From a virus: a stretch of DNA of 60,237 bases. Positions 30,191 to 39,716 of the stretch are shown piece by piece. Both the position numbers and the translations under genes were made by a program. Under the pieces are notes generated by a model, which was not told the origin of the DNA, did no database searches, and saw only the letters and a program-made list of their open reading frames with translations. The DNA lies in the IMG/VR virus record IMGVR_UViG_3300032048_000003, positions 1 through 60,237 of that record. One strand, written 5' to 3'. Each line of letters starts with the position of its first letter. Positions within the stretch are counted from its first letter, which is position 1.

Positions 30191-30676
30191 GTGAACGAAG
30201 CCGAAGATATTAGAGTCGCACAGAACTTTACTTTACCTGAATTAATTAAAAGTTCAACAGCAGACAGAATGGGCATTAGTAATGATCCTGCTACAGATCA
30301 AGTATTAGTTAATCTTACTAACGTAGCAAATCATATTTTACAACCGGTCCGAGATAAGTTTGGTCCGATTCGTGTAAATAGTGGTTACAGGGGGCCTGAT
30401 TTAAATAAGGCAGTGGGTGGATCAAAAACTAGTCAACACTGTAACGGTGAAGCGGCAGATTTTGAATGTTCCAGAGTTGGTAATGACGAATTAGCAGAAT
30501 GGGTCAGAGATAATTTAGAATTTGATCAATTAATTTTAGAATTTTATCAGCAGGGCAAACCATCAAGTGGATGGGTACATTGTTCTTATAAAACAGATGG
30601 CAATAATCGTGGAAAGGTTATGACAGCTTTGAGAGTCAATGGAAAGACTTCTTATAAAGAAGGATTAATTAAATGA
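30191..30676 (+). CDS. Peptidase M15-type murein endopeptidase (endolysin candidate)
   Basis: A 161-residue protein; GTG 30191 is chosen because AGGAG sits 5 bases before it (GTG 30185 is also in frame). SGYRGPDLNKAVGG then SQHCNGEAADFE gives the SxHxxGxAxD zinc motif (His, Asp) and WVHCSY the third His. These are the M15 D-Ala-D-Ala carboxypeptidase/endopeptidase ligands. It is close to the size of single-domain phage endolysins; it has no signal peptide, so a holin (perhaps at 33875) would release it. Confidence 0.85.
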   Translation: MNEAEDIRVAQNFTLPELIKSSTADRMGISNDPATDQVLVNLTNVANHILQPVRDKFGPIRVNSGYRGPDLNKAVGGSKTSQHCNGEAADFECSRVGNDELAEWVRDNLEFDQLILEFYQQGKPSSGWVHCSYKTDGNNRGKVMTALRVNGKTSYKEGLIK

Positions 30677-30685
30677 GGATTTTAA

Positions 30686-30847
30686 ATGAAATATCTCATA
30701 CTATGTTATCTCCAAGTTCTCTATACAGTTGGTGCTTTTAGAGATCGAAGATGTTGGATTGATGACCAAATATTATGGTGTTATACTAAGTTAGAAACTT
30801 ACGGACACAAAATAGATAGCCGATATTATTACAAACATACTAAATGA
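30686..30847 (+). CDS. Small hypothetical protein between endolysin and polymerase
   Basis: A 53-residue protein with AGGATTT upstream of ATG 30686 and a stop overlapping the polymerase start (ATGA at 30844). Short hydrophobic N-terminus (KYLILCYLQVLYTV), then a Cys/Arg/Tyr-rich region (CWIDDQILWCY). Possibly a small secreted or membrane protein. No family recognised. Confidence 0.5.
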   Translation: MKYLILCYLQVLYTVGAFRDRRCWIDDQILWCYTKLETYGHKIDSRYYYKHTK

Positions 30848-33348
30848 AATTTTATACTAATGTACATCAGATTGGTGATCATATATTAGTAAGAGGATAT
30901 GAGAATGGTCAGAAGTTTGATGACCGTGTTGAATACCATCCTACTATCTTTATACCTTCCAGAGAAAAATCCAAATATAAAACTATTGATGGAAAACCTT
31001 TGGCTCCTATTAAACCAGGAACAATAAAGGAAACCAGAGACTTTATTCGTAAGTATGACGGAGTTGAAAACTTTCAAATACACGGAATGAATGCTTATAG
31101 GTATAGTTGGATATATGATAACTTTCCGAAGGATAAGGGAATCGATTATGATTTTTCCTTATTAACAATTGCAACTATTGATATCGAAGTCGGCTCCGCA
31201 CATGGATTTCCTGATCCTATATCTGCGATTGAAGAAGTACAAGCGATTACCATTGGGACTGGTGGAAAATATTCTGTTTTTGGTTGTGGTGAGTTTAATA
31301 GTAATGAGGAGAATGTAGAATATTTTCAATGTTCAGATGAAAATCATTTAATTCAAGAATTTATTTCATTTTGGGAAAAACTAGCACCAGATATTATTAC
31401 AGGTTGGAATATACAAGGATTTGATATTCCTTATTTGTATAATAGAATAGTTAGATTATATAGTGTTAAAGAAGCACGCAGGTTATCGCCATGGAACAGA
31501 ATTCATGAACGGGCTACCAATTTTCGTGGAAAGGAAGTTATCTTTCATGATCTCATCGGAATTGCTGTTATCGATTATATTGATGTTTATAGAAGGAATT
31601 CTCCTCCAGCAGAAAGTTATAGGTTAGATTATATTGCTTCAATTGAATTAGGAGAAAGAAAATTATCGTTTGAAGAGTATGGTAATCTTTTTACATTATA
31701 CAAAGAAAATTTCCAAAAGTTTATTGAATATAATATTAAAGACGTACAATTAGTTGAGAGATTAGAAGAAAAGAAAAAGTTAATTGAAATGGTAGTTGCT
31801 CTCGCATATGAAGCAAAAGTAAATTATCAAGACACATTTGGAATGGTTATGATGTGGGAAGTGATCCTCGCAAATGACTTAATGAATAGAAACATTGTAG
31901 TCCCACCAAAGAGAGATAATACAAAAAATAAAGCATATACTGGCGCGTATGTAAAAGAAGTGCAAACCGGTATGCATAAATGGGTTGTCAGCTTTGATTT
32001 AAATAGCCTATATCCTCATTTAATTATGCAATACAATGTAAGTCCTGAAACTATTTTAACAGGAGTTACACAACAATGTGGTGTAGAAAATTTATTGGAA
32101 AAGAGAATTGATCTAAGTAATTTCTATGAAAAAGATATTATTATCGCTGCTAGTGGTCAAGCTTTCAAAAAAGATGAACAAGGATTCTTACCAAGATTGA
32201 TGCAAGAGAAATATAATAATCGAGTCATTTTTAAAAAGAAGGAAATTGCAGCTAAGAAAAAATTAGAAAAAGAAAAAGATCCGATTGAGATAGAAAAATT
32301 AAAAAAAGAAGCAGATTCATTTGGCAATAAACAAACTGCTATGAAATTAATGCTTAATAGTGTTTATGGCGCTTTTGGTAACCCTTATTTTAGATTCTAT
32401 GATTTAAGAATTTCAGAAGCTATTACATTAGGGGGTCAGCTCAGTATCAGATGGGCTGAAACGACAGTCAATAATTATCTCAATCAAATATTGGAAACAA
32501 AGGAGGTTGATTATGTATTGGCATCAGACACTGACTCCCTCTATATTACTTTAGATGATCTAGTTTCAAAAGTATTTCCTGAAGATCCAGAAACAACAAA
32601 AGTTATTGATTTCTTAGATAAAGTATGTGAAGATAAAATAACAAAGATAATTGATTCAGGATATGATGATTTAGCTAAGTATATGAATTGTTATGATCAG
32701 AAGATGTTTATGAAAAGAGAATGTCTTGCTGACAAGGGTATTTGGACAGGAAAGAAACATTATATTCTTAATGTCCATGATAATGAAGGTGTTAGATATG
32801 CAAATCCCCGAATTAAGGTTATGGGGATTGAATCTGTTAAATCATCAACTCCTACATCTTGTAGAGATAAATTAAAAAAGTCTTTTGACATTATTATTAA
32901 TCAAGATGAAGAAGCTATACAAAAATTCATTGCAGATTTTAGAGTGCAGTTTGAAAAGGAACCTATTGAGAACATCGCTTTTCCTAGATCTGTTAAAGGA
33001 ATTGAAAAGTATAATGGTGGAGTAGATTTATATGCTAAAGGAACACCTGTACATGTAAAAGCAACACGCTTATATAATCATTTTTTGAAACAGAAGAATT
33101 TACAAAATAAGTATCCTGTTATTCAGGAAGGTGAAAAAATTAAGTTTGTTTATTTAAAACAACCTAATCCTATTAGGGATGGGGTCATAGCCATGATGGA
33201 AGGCTTGCCTGAAGAGTTCGGACTGCATGCTTATATTGATTATGAGAAGCAATTTGAGAAATCTTTTGGAGGTCCTTTAAATGAAATTTTAAAGGTAATT
33301 GGATGGTCCCCTGAAAAAAGAAGTACATTAGAAGCGTTTTTTATTTGA
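30844..33348 (+). CDS. 43: DNA polymerase, family B (gp43)
   Basis: An 834-residue protein (T4 gp43: 898). The exonuclease motif ATIDIEVG lies near residue 108. Polymerase motif A is SFDLNSLYPHLI near 382, motif B KLMLNSVYGAFGNPY near 500, and motif C ASDTDSLYI near 559 with the catalytic Asp pair. A KxY-type KRECLADKGIWTGKKHYIL segment follows. The C-terminus likely carries the clamp-binding tail (STLEAFFI). It is the replicative polymerase with proofreading. No intein or intron is seen. Confidence 0.97.
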   Translation: MKFYTNVHQIGDHILVRGYENGQKFDDRVEYHPTIFIPSREKSKYKTIDGKPLAPIKPGTIKETRDFIRKYDGVENFQIHGMNAYRYSWIYDNFPKDKGIDYDFSLLTIATIDIEVGSAHGFPDPISAIEEVQAITIGTGGKYSVFGCGEFNSNEENVEYFQCSDENHLIQEFISFWEKLAPDIITGWNIQGFDIPYLYNRIVRLYSVKEARRLSPWNRIHERATNFRGKEVIFHDLIGIAVIDYIDVYRRNSPPAESYRLDYIASIELGERKLSFEEYGNLFTLYKENFQKFIEYNIKDVQLVERLEEKKKLIEMVVALAYEAKVNYQDTFGMVMMWEVILANDLMNRNIVVPPKRDNTKNKAYTGAYVKEVQTGMHKWVVSFDLNSLYPHLIMQYNVSPETILTGVTQQCGVENLLEKRIDLSNFYEKDIIIAASGQAFKKDEQGFLPRLMQEKYNNRVIFKKKEIAAKKKLEKEKDPIEIEKLKKEADSFGNKQTAMKLMLNSVYGAFGNPYFRFYDLRISEAITLGGQLSIRWAETTVNNYLNQILETKEVDYVLASDTDSLYITLDDLVSKVFPEDPETTKVIDFLDKVCEDKITKIIDSGYDDLAKYMNCYDQKMFMKRECLADKGIWTGKKHYILNVHDNEGVRYANPRIKVMGIESVKSSTPTSCRDKLKKSFDIIINQDEEAIQKFIADFRVQFEKEPIENIAFPRSVKGIEKYNGGVDLYAKGTPVHVKATRLYNHFLKQKNLQNKYPVIQEGEKIKFVYLKQPNPIRDGVIAMMEGLPEEFGLHAYIDYEKQFEKSFGGPLNEILKVIGWSPEKRSTLEAFFI

Positions 33349-33372
33349 TAAATATAGTATGGAGATTTTGTT

Positions 33373-33855
33373 ATGAATAAATTATGGTACACTTGGCAAG
33401 AAATGTGTTTAGATGTAAATCAACTTTGTAGAGAGATTACATTAGACCATTTTGAACCAGACGTGATCGTGGGTTTAAGCAGAGGAGGTCTAACGCCCGG
33501 CGTTATGATGTCTCATTGGTTAAAGAAGCCTTTTAAGCCCGTGAAAAGCTCTCTCAGAGACTTTCCAGAATGGGAAGAATATCTTCCTAGAAAGACTGAT
33601 GAAAGAGTTCTAATAGTAGATGACATATGTGATAGTGGTGAAACGTTTGAACGTATATCATCTTTTATTAAGGGCCCAAGAAAGGATCAGCCCTTAGAAA
33701 TCAGTTGTGATGTAAAGTTTGCATCCCTCTGGTGGAATAACGAGGTCAATTTTGAACCTCATTATTACGTAAGGGAGGTCGCAAAGGACACTGAGAATCT
33801 ATGGATACATTTTCCGTGGGAATCATGGTGGTCAGCACCTCTGACATTTAATTAA
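33373..33855 (+). CDS. Phosphoribosyltransferase, type I
   Basis: A 160-residue protein. VIVGLSRGGLTPGVMMS gives the N-terminal loop, and VLIVDDICDSGET near residues 76-88 is the PRPP-binding motif. Similar to hypoxanthine/xanthine-type phosphoribosyltransferases (short, XPRT-like, with DDICDSG). It would convert a purine base and PRPP to a nucleotide. Less than 400 bases before the BMP/permease/PRT set, suggesting purine salvage. GATAAATATAG upstream resembles a late box. Confidence 0.8.
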   Translation: MNKLWYTWQEMCLDVNQLCREITLDHFEPDVIVGLSRGGLTPGVMMSHWLKKPFKPVKSSLRDFPEWEEYLPRKTDERVLIVDDICDSGETFERISSFIKGPRKDQPLEISCDVKFASLWWNNEVNFEPHYYVREVAKDTENLWIHFPWESWWSAPLTFN

Positions 33856-33874
33856 CAATTTAATAGGAAAATTC

Positions 33875-34096
33875 ATGTTAGATAAAGCACTCGGTTGGAT
33901 TAGAGGTATAACCGAACTAGGTCTTGCAATAATTGCCCTTGGAGTTGTTCTTCAGATAATTTTTGGTGCAGCAGTGCCGTTTCTCGGAATGGATATCGTG
34001 GGTTCAGTTGTGTCACTCGTAAAACAATTAGGAGCCGAAGGTTTAATTGGCTTAGTTGCAATATGGGTGCTCTGGGGAATATACGAAAAGAAGTAA
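33875..34096 (+). CDS. Small membrane protein, two transmembrane segments (holin candidate)
   Basis: A 73-residue protein with hydrophobic segments near residues 14-35 and 55-69, a short charged start and an EKK tail, a topology common to small holins. A terminator follows 14 bases after the stop. A holin role would fit the endolysin-like gene at 30191 but is not supported by specific motifs. Confidence 0.55.
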   Translation: MLDKALGWIRGITELGLAIIALGVVLQIIFGAAVPFLGMDIVGSVVSLVKQLGAEGLIGLVAIWVLWGIYEKK

Positions 34097-34110
34097 GACA
34101 ATAAAAAAAT

Positions 34111-34135
34111 AAAAGGCTCTTTCGGGAGCCTTTTT
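34111..34135 (+). terminator. Rho-independent terminator
   Basis: AAAAGGCTC and GAGCCTTTTT form a stable stem around TTTCGG, followed by a T run (34131-34135). It ends the transcript before the BMP gene. Confidence 0.92.
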
Positions 34136-34218
34136 ATACGCGAGAGCGGTGAAGGGGTTGGAAGACCCGTTAATAATGAGCGAGAGAAATTAACAAACAC
34201 TTTTCTTGGAAGGAGAAA

Positions 34219-35310
34219 ATGAAAAAATTAATTTCAATTTTTATAATTTTGGTTGCAGTCGCAACCTTATTTGGTATTACGGCAGTTGGTAAGAAATTGC
34301 CTTCAGTTGGTTATGTTCTAGTGGGACCAAAAAACGATGGCGGATGGTCAATGAGACATTATCATGGATTCATGTCATTAAAAAAACATGGTTATAACGT
34401 AGCTGGTGTCGAAATGGTGCCAGAATCAGAATCAACAAAAGTATTTCGTAAACTTGCCAGAAAACATGATATTGTATTTGCTACCTCATTCGGTTATATG
34501 GATGGAATGGTGAAGGCTGCAGAAAAAGCACCAGATACAATTTTCATGCATGCCACGGGTTACAAGGGCAATGATACAAATATGGACAACTACGTTTGTC
34601 ACTCATTTCAAGCACGATACCTAACAGGGATTGCAGCTGGAATGTTGACAAAGACAAATAAAATTGGTGTAGTGGGTTCACATCCAATACCTGAAATCAT
34701 TCGTAATATTAATGCACTTACACTTGGTGCACAAACAGTAAATCCTGATATTGAAGTTTCTATAGTATGGATAAATTCTTGGTTTGATCCACCTAAAGAT
34801 ATGGATGCGGCCAAGGCTCTTCTTGATGCAGGAAATGATATACTCTATACAACAACCGATTCACCTAGTGTAGTTGCTCTTGCTCAACAAGCATGGAAAA
34901 CTAATGGTAAAGAAGTTTGGAGTATGGGTAATGATGCACCTATGGGAAGTAACGGCCCAGACCGATACATCACAGGAATGATGTTCAACTGGAATGTTCT
35001 TTACAAAACAATTGTTGATCAACTTGCAGCTGGAAAACTCAAAATGAACCAGAGATGGAATTGGGGCTTACAAGAAAATTGTGTAGGTCTATCGCCATGG
35101 GGTAAGAATGTTCCGGGTGAAGTTGTTAATAAAGTTGAAACTGTCAAGATGCAATGGATTCAAGATGATCTGGATACATACTTTCCTTTTGATCAAGGAA
35201 TCACAAAAGCTGATGGAAGCACAGTTGGTAAAGGTGAAATTGCTAGACCTCAAATAGAAACTATGCAATATTTTGTTAAAGGGGTTGTTTCCCGATTTCC
35301 CTCAAAATAA
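34219..35310 (+). CDS. BMP-family periplasmic substrate-binding protein (PnrA-like)
   Basis: A 363-residue protein with AAGGAGA before ATG 34219. Residues 1-21 are a signal sequence (KKLISIFIILVAVATLFGI), without a lipobox, so it is exported as a soluble periplasmic protein in a Gram-negative host. VGYVLVGPKNDGGWSMRHYHG opens the fold, DIVFATSFGYMDGM, YVCHSFQARYLTGIAAGM, KIGVVGSHPIPE and DILYTTTDSP follow, all characteristic of BMP/PnrA nucleoside-binding proteins. No ABC ATPase is present; the next gene is a permease. It probably captures purine bases or nucleosides. Confidence 0.9.
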   Translation: MKKLISIFIILVAVATLFGITAVGKKLPSVGYVLVGPKNDGGWSMRHYHGFMSLKKHGYNVAGVEMVPESESTKVFRKLARKHDIVFATSFGYMDGMVKAAEKAPDTIFMHATGYKGNDTNMDNYVCHSFQARYLTGIAAGMLTKTNKIGVVGSHPIPEIIRNINALTLGAQTVNPDIEVSIVWINSWFDPPKDMDAAKALLDAGNDILYTTTDSPSVVALAQQAWKTNGKEVWSMGNDAPMGSNGPDRYITGMMFNWNVLYKTIVDQLAAGKLKMNQRWNWGLQENCVGLSPWGKNVPGEVVNKVETVKMQWIQDDLDTYFPFDQGITKADGSTVGKGEIARPQIETMQYFVKGVVSRFPSK

Positions 35311-35327
35311 TATAATGAAAGGTATAT

Positions 35328-36461
35328 ATGGAAGGCTTATTTGAAAGCATTCTGACCGCAATAGCGGTTGTTATTAATGGCATACCACAGGGAATTTTAG
35401 CGTTAAGTTTTGGCTTCGCAGCTTTTCCTACGGCAATAGCATTTGTAATTGGTATTATTGGTTCGGCATTCTTTATGTCTGTCGCAACTATATCCTTTCA
35501 AGCAGAAACAATCACGTTAGCTGGTACTCTAGGTAATAATATAAAAGAAAGACTTTCTCTTATATTTTGGGGTGCCACCCTACTGTTGATTCCCTCTTTG
35601 CTTGGAATGAATGAAGCGTTAGTTAATTTTATTGGTCCACTAGTTGTCACATCAATGATGGCTGGAGTGGGTATTATGTTAGCGAATGTTTCTGTAGATT
35701 TGTTTAAGTCAGAAAAATGGACAGGAGGAGTATCTTTAATTAGTGCTTTACTTGCTTGGTTTTGGACCAAAGACTTAGCACAAACAATTATATGGTCCGT
35801 AAGTTTATCCACACTTTTTTATGTTGCATTAAAGTTTAATGCTGAATTGCGTGAAAAGTTAGGTGTCGTACTAGAAGAAATTGTAGTAGACAAATCACGC
35901 GAAAAGTTTACAACGGGCAACATTGAGTGGAAGTTTTGGACTAATAGAAACATTGTTATTGGTGCTTTATCATTAGCATGTTTAAACATTGGCGCCAATA
36001 TTTCATTTGGTAAAATTACTGGAAGTATTGCAGGGACTAATACAAATATAGATCATCTTGCAATTTATTCTAGTCTTGCAGATATGGGATCAGCATTCTT
36101 TGGTGGTGGCCCAGTTGAAGCGATAATTTCTGGAACCGCGGCCGCACCTATGCCAATAGTTGCATCTTGTATTATGATGGGAATTATGGCAGTCATTCTA
36201 TTAAGCAAAGCATTGCCTTTGATCGGGCAGTATGTACATAGAGCATCTATTGCAGGTTTTCTTTTTGTATTAGGTGTATTTGTTACCTTTGCTACAAATA
36301 TGGCTGGTGCTATTAGCATTGGTGGAACTTTTGCAGGACCATATGGATTTGGACCAGCAGGAATGGTAATTGGTTCCGCAGCATTTGTAACTGCAAAATT
36401 TAATCCTTTTTATGGTTTGCTTGCAGGATTTGCTACAAGCCTAATCATGATGGGAGCTTAA
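35328..36461 (+). CDS. NCS2-like nucleobase permease
   Basis: A 377-residue polytopic membrane protein with about 10-12 hydrophobic segments. FFGGGPVEAIISGTAAAP near residue 260 resembles the NCS2/AzgA half-helix region, and ATISFQAETITLAGTL near 55 resembles the paired half-helix. NCS2 proteins are usually 400-450 residues; this is slightly short. It likely imports a nucleobase, probably purine, judging from the binding protein before and the phosphoribosyltransferase right after (1-base gap). Family assignment is moderately confident; substrate is inference. Confidence 0.6.
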   Translation: MEGLFESILTAIAVVINGIPQGILALSFGFAAFPTAIAFVIGIIGSAFFMSVATISFQAETITLAGTLGNNIKERLSLIFWGATLLLIPSLLGMNEALVNFIGPLVVTSMMAGVGIMLANVSVDLFKSEKWTGGVSLISALLAWFWTKDLAQTIIWSVSLSTLFYVALKFNAELREKLGVVLEEIVVDKSREKFTTGNIEWKFWTNRNIVIGALSLACLNIGANISFGKITGSIAGTNTNIDHLAIYSSLADMGSAFFGGGPVEAIISGTAAAPMPIVASCIMMGIMAVILLSKALPLIGQYVHRASIAGFLFVLGVFVTFATNMAGAISIGGTFAGPYGFGPAGMVIGSAAFVTAKFNPFYGLLAGFATSLIMMGA

Positions 36462-36462
36462 T

Positions 36463-37038
36463 ATGGCTTGGGGAGAACCATTTACAGATGAGTTCTATGA
36501 ATTAAAAGTCGCAGGACTTATACGTAAGTTGCCCAAAGTCAAAATCAATGACGAGCTCGCTATTGCGAGCTTTGTCATATTGGGTGATACAGAATTAATA
36601 GAAGAATGTGCTGAAGCAATTATTCTTCTGAATGATTTTCCAAAGAAAGATGAAATTGATATTTTTTGTACACCAGAAGCAAAGGGAATACCATTGGTAC
36701 ATACCATTGCAAGAAGGTTAGGAAAAGATTATGTCATTGCAAGAAAATCTATCAAAGGATATATGGATGATCCTATGATAGAAAAAGTTCAATCTATCAC
36801 TACAATCGGCGCACAAACACTTGTCCTTGATAGGAGTGATGTTAAGAAATTAGAAGGAAAGAGAGTAGGTATTATTGATGATGTAGTATCTACAGGTGGT
36901 TCTTTGATAGGGCTTCAGACAATGTTAGAAAAAATTGATTGTTCTATTGTATGTAAAGCGGCAGTCTTATTGGAAGAGGCTGGATATGATAAAGGTGATA
37001 TACTTTATTTAGAAAAACTCCCAATTTTTAAACCATAA
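36463..37038 (+). CDS. Purine phosphoribosyltransferase (Apt/Xpt-like)
   Basis: A 191-residue type I phosphoribosyltransferase. FCTPEAKGIPLVHTIARRLG near residues 67-86 is the APRT-type hood/loop region, DYVIARKS and YM follow, and RVGIIDDVVSTGGSL near residues 135-149 is the PRPP motif. It would trap imported adenine or xanthine as nucleotide. It is separated by one base from the permease, indicating one operon. Confidence 0.88.
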   Translation: MAWGEPFTDEFYELKVAGLIRKLPKVKINDELAIASFVILGDTELIEECAEAIILLNDFPKKDEIDIFCTPEAKGIPLVHTIARRLGKDYVIARKSIKGYMDDPMIEKVQSITTIGAQTLVLDRSDVKKLEGKRVGIIDDVVSTGGSLIGLQTMLEKIDCSIVCKAAVLLEEAGYDKGDILYLEKLPIFKP

Positions 37039-37102
37039 GGTTTTGTAGGATTGTACCTTAGAACAACCCTATTACACACAACACACACATAAAGGAGACA
37101 AT

Positions 37103-37333
37103 ATGTCTAATCCATATGAATTAAGATTTAGACTCTTAGAAATGGCATCGAGCTATCTCTATGACCAACAAGAAAGACAACGGGGCTTTGCCGTTGATGC
37201 ATGGGAATTTGCAAAAGAACAAGGTGAAGCAAATATGAAGTTATGGAAAGAACTTCAACCTGAATCCTTTACCATTGAGGATATTAAGACGAAGGCAACT
37301 GAACTCTACGAATTTGTTGAGAAAAAAGCCTAG
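37103..37333 (+). CDS. Small helical protein
   Basis: A 76-residue protein with AAAGGAGAC before the ATG. It is mostly helical and resembles small acidic proteins common in marine T4-like phages (starting NPYELRFRLLEMA). Function unknown. It is a separate unit after the purine genes. Confidence 0.6.
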   Translation: MSNPYELRFRLLEMASSYLYDQQERQRGFAVDAWEFAKEQGEANMKLWKELQPESFTIEDIKTKATELYEFVEKKA

Positions 37334-37351
37334 GTAAAATCAGGGAAATAA

Positions 37352-38248
37352 ATGATTCCGATAATTGATTTCAGAAGTAAAACCTGCATAGAAGAAATGC
37401 ATAGAGCATATACTACTTGTGGGTTTGCTATCTTTACCAATGTCTATGATAATTGGTTATCGGAATTTACTGATTGGAAAGAACTTATGGAAGAGTTCTT
37501 TCAACTACCACTAGATACTAAAAAACAATATCAATATAGTGGAGTAAGAGGCTCATTAACGTGTCGCGCTGGCTGGGGTGAAATGGGTTATATTCAGAAT
37601 CGATCAGGTGATTTGAAAGAGTCTTATAACTGGATTGATTCAGCAAGAATGCAAGATCAATACTGGCCGACAGAGATTCCAGAGTTCAAATCATCCGCTC
37701 AACAGATCCTTCAGATCTCTCAACAACTTTCTCATCAGTTTTTCGACAAGTTCGAAAGCATGTTCAAACTCAAAAAAAAATATTTAATAGATAAGCATAT
37801 GAGTGGTTATGTTAATATGAGAATGATTCATTATCCAGCGCATGAGAAGCAAGAGGAACACGAGTCTGGAGGAGAACATACTGATTATGGTTCTATTACT
37901 TTACTCTTTCGTTTCAATGATGTTGGTGGTTTACAAGTACAGGATAGAAAAACAGATGAATGGATTGATGCTCCTGTAGTGGAGAATTCAATAGTATTAA
38001 ACATTGGAGATATGTTTCAAAGATGGTCTAATGATACGTTAAAATCAACTAATCATAGAGTTGTTAATACATTTCATACAAAATCTTGCTATTCAATGCC
38101 TTATTTTGTAGATCCCGGTAGAGATGTATTAATTAAGAATTTCACAGATGAACCAGATAAGCATTTACCAATTTCTTCTGAAGAGTACTTACAGGACATG
38201 CTGCGTTTGAATCATGACAAAAAGAATTGGGAACTACAGATTAATTAA
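37352..38248 (+). CDS. Isopenicillin-N-synthase-like Fe(II)/2OG oxygenase with altered 2OG-binding motif
   Basis: A 298-residue protein with the IPNS-family layout: N-terminal IPIIDF, ACGFAIFT-like strand TCGFAIFTNVYD, iron ligands HTDYGSITLL (H176, D178) and TNHRVVN (H235). The usual R-Y-S that binds the 2OG carboxylate is C-Y-S here (residues 246-248, in CYSMPYF). This would impair normal 2OG binding or imply another cosubstrate, as in IPNS/ACC-oxidase variants. It may modify a nucleobase or small molecule. Substrate unknown. Confidence 0.8.
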   Translation: MIPIIDFRSKTCIEEMHRAYTTCGFAIFTNVYDNWLSEFTDWKELMEEFFQLPLDTKKQYQYSGVRGSLTCRAGWGEMGYIQNRSGDLKESYNWIDSARMQDQYWPTEIPEFKSSAQQILQISQQLSHQFFDKFESMFKLKKKYLIDKHMSGYVNMRMIHYPAHEKQEEHESGGEHTDYGSITLLFRFNDVGGLQVQDRKTDEWIDAPVVENSIVLNIGDMFQRWSNDTLKSTNHRVVNTFHTKSCYSMPYFVDPGRDVLIKNFTDEPDKHLPISSEEYLQDMLRLNHDKKNWELQIN

Positions 38249-38297
38249 TGAACACTTAACTAAATACTTATATTAATAATTATAGAAAGAGGATATT

Positions 38298-38603
38298 ATG
38301 TTACCGATATTATTATTCAATGTTATTTCTAGTCTTGTCGTGGACAAAGCAACAGATTTAGCAACAGAGCATGTGGAAAATATGATAAATGATCTACTTC
38401 CAGATGAAGCAAAAAAAGAATTAGATGAAGTAATTGCCAGCGATCCTTCGCATGCATTTGATAATGCCAAAGATGCATTGATGGGAGCAGTTGAAGGTAA
38501 ATTACCTATATCATTAGCAGACGGAACGTTGAAACCAATAGAATTAAATTTTAAAGTTACTTATAATCCTACAGATGGGTCAGTTGATATAGAAAAGTCT
38601 TGA
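38298..38603 (+). CDS. Hypothetical protein, hydrophobic N-terminus
   Basis: A 101-residue protein beginning LPILLFNVISSLVVDKATDL, an amphipathic or membrane-associated helix, then an acidic helical region and a C-terminal beta segment (IELNFKVTYNPTDG). It is preceded by AGGATAT and by CTAAATAC, resembling a late box. No family recognised. The uvsX promoter overlaps its 3' end. Confidence 0.5.
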   Translation: MLPILLFNVISSLVVDKATDLATEHVENMINDLLPDEAKKELDEVIASDPSHAFDNAKDALMGAVEGKLPISLADGTLKPIELNFKVTYNPTDGSVDIEKS

Positions 38604-38628
38604 TATTTTTTTTAATGTGTAGTATAAT
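38600..38628 (+). promoter_or_regulatory. Sigma70-type promoter (TTGATA-17-TATAAT) for uvsX
   Basis: TTGATA at 38600-38605 and TATAAT at 38623-38628 with a 17-base spacer, 27 bases before the uvsX ATG. One mismatch in the -35 box. Confidence 0.8.
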
Positions 38629-38654
38629 ATATTATGTTTAAGTGAAAGGATTAA

Positions 38655-39716
38655 ATGGGATATTTTGATGAAATGCTGAAAGTGGCGAATAACACTTATG
38701 GCTCTAAAGTAAGTGATGGTGTTGAAGCTGGTGATGTGGAAAGCTTTATTGACACCGGATCATATATATTGAATGGATTATTATCAGGGAGTATCTATGG
38801 AGGATTACCCTCAAATAAAATTACTGCATTTGCAGGTGAAAGTTCCACAGGTAAAACTTTTTTTGTTTTGGGCTGTGTCAGACAGTTTCTCGCAGATAAT
38901 CCTACTGGTGGGGTTATATATTTTGAAAGTGAATCTGCCCTAACCAAAGATATGATTGAAATGCGCGGAATAGATTCTAAGCGCATGGTCATCCTTCCTG
39001 TTGCAACAGTTCAGGAATTCAGAACACAAGCAACTAAAATTTTAGAAAAACATTTAGAAGAACCTGAAAAAGATCGTCCCCCAATGATGATATGTCTTGA
39101 TTCATTAGGTAATCTGTCTACTACTAAAGAGATGGAAGATATCGGTGAAGGTAAAGAGACCAGAGATATGACCAGAGCACAAATGGTTAAAGGTACTTTT
39201 AGGGTTTTAACTTTATTAGGTGGTAAAGCTAAAGTGCCCCTTGTTGTTACTAATCACACATACGATCAAATAGGAACATTATTTCCTCAAAAAATTATGG
39301 GTGGAGGAACTGGCTTACATTATGCCGCATCTAGTATCATATTCCTATCTAAAAAGAAAGAAAAAGATGGTACTGAAGTAATTGGTAATATAGTTCATTG
39401 TAGGACTTATAAATCAAGACTTACAAAAGAACATAAAATGGTAGATGTTCTTCTTACATATAAAGAAGGATTGAATAGATATTATGGTTTAGCAGAGTTA
39501 GCAGAGAAGTATGGAATCTTTAAAAAAGTTTCTACGAGATTAGAAATGCCTGATGGAGAAAAGGTATTTCTAAAAACAGTTTTAAAAAATCCCACAAAAT
39601 ATTTTACAAAAGAAATTCTCGATCAGATTGATAAAGTTGCCGGGAAAGAATTTTTATATGGTGAAATGGGAATAGAAGAAGAATTAACTCTTGAAAATGA
39701 TAGTAGAGAAAGTTAA
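38655..39716 (+). CDS. uvsX: UvsX recombinase (RecA family)
   Basis: A 353-residue protein (T4 UvsX: 391). Walker [12 protein letters not shown] lies near residues 58-68, and [13 protein letters not shown] near 146-157 is the Walker B-type strand. [10 protein letters not shown] and [18 protein letters not shown] match the DNA-binding loop/L2 region. It performs strand exchange and recombination-dependent replication. The next small gene overlaps its end by 20 bases. Confidence 0.93.
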   Translation: MGYFDEMLKVANNTYGSKVSDGVEAGDVESFIDTGSYILNGLLSGSIYGGLPSNKITAFAGESSTGKTFFVLGCVRQFLADNPTGGVIYFESESALTKDMIEMRGIDSKRMVILPVATVQEFRTQATKILEKHLEEPEKDRPPMMICLDSLGNLSTTKEMEDIGEGKETRDMTRAQMVKGTFRVLTLLGGKAKVPLVVTNHTYDQIGTLFPQKIMGGGTGLHYAASSIIFLSKKKEKDGTEVIGNIVHCRTYKSRLTKEHKMVDVLLTYKEGLNRYYGLAELAEKYGIFKKVSTRLEMPDGEKVFLKTVLKNPTKYFTKEILDQIDKVAGKEFLYGEMGIEEELTLENDSRES

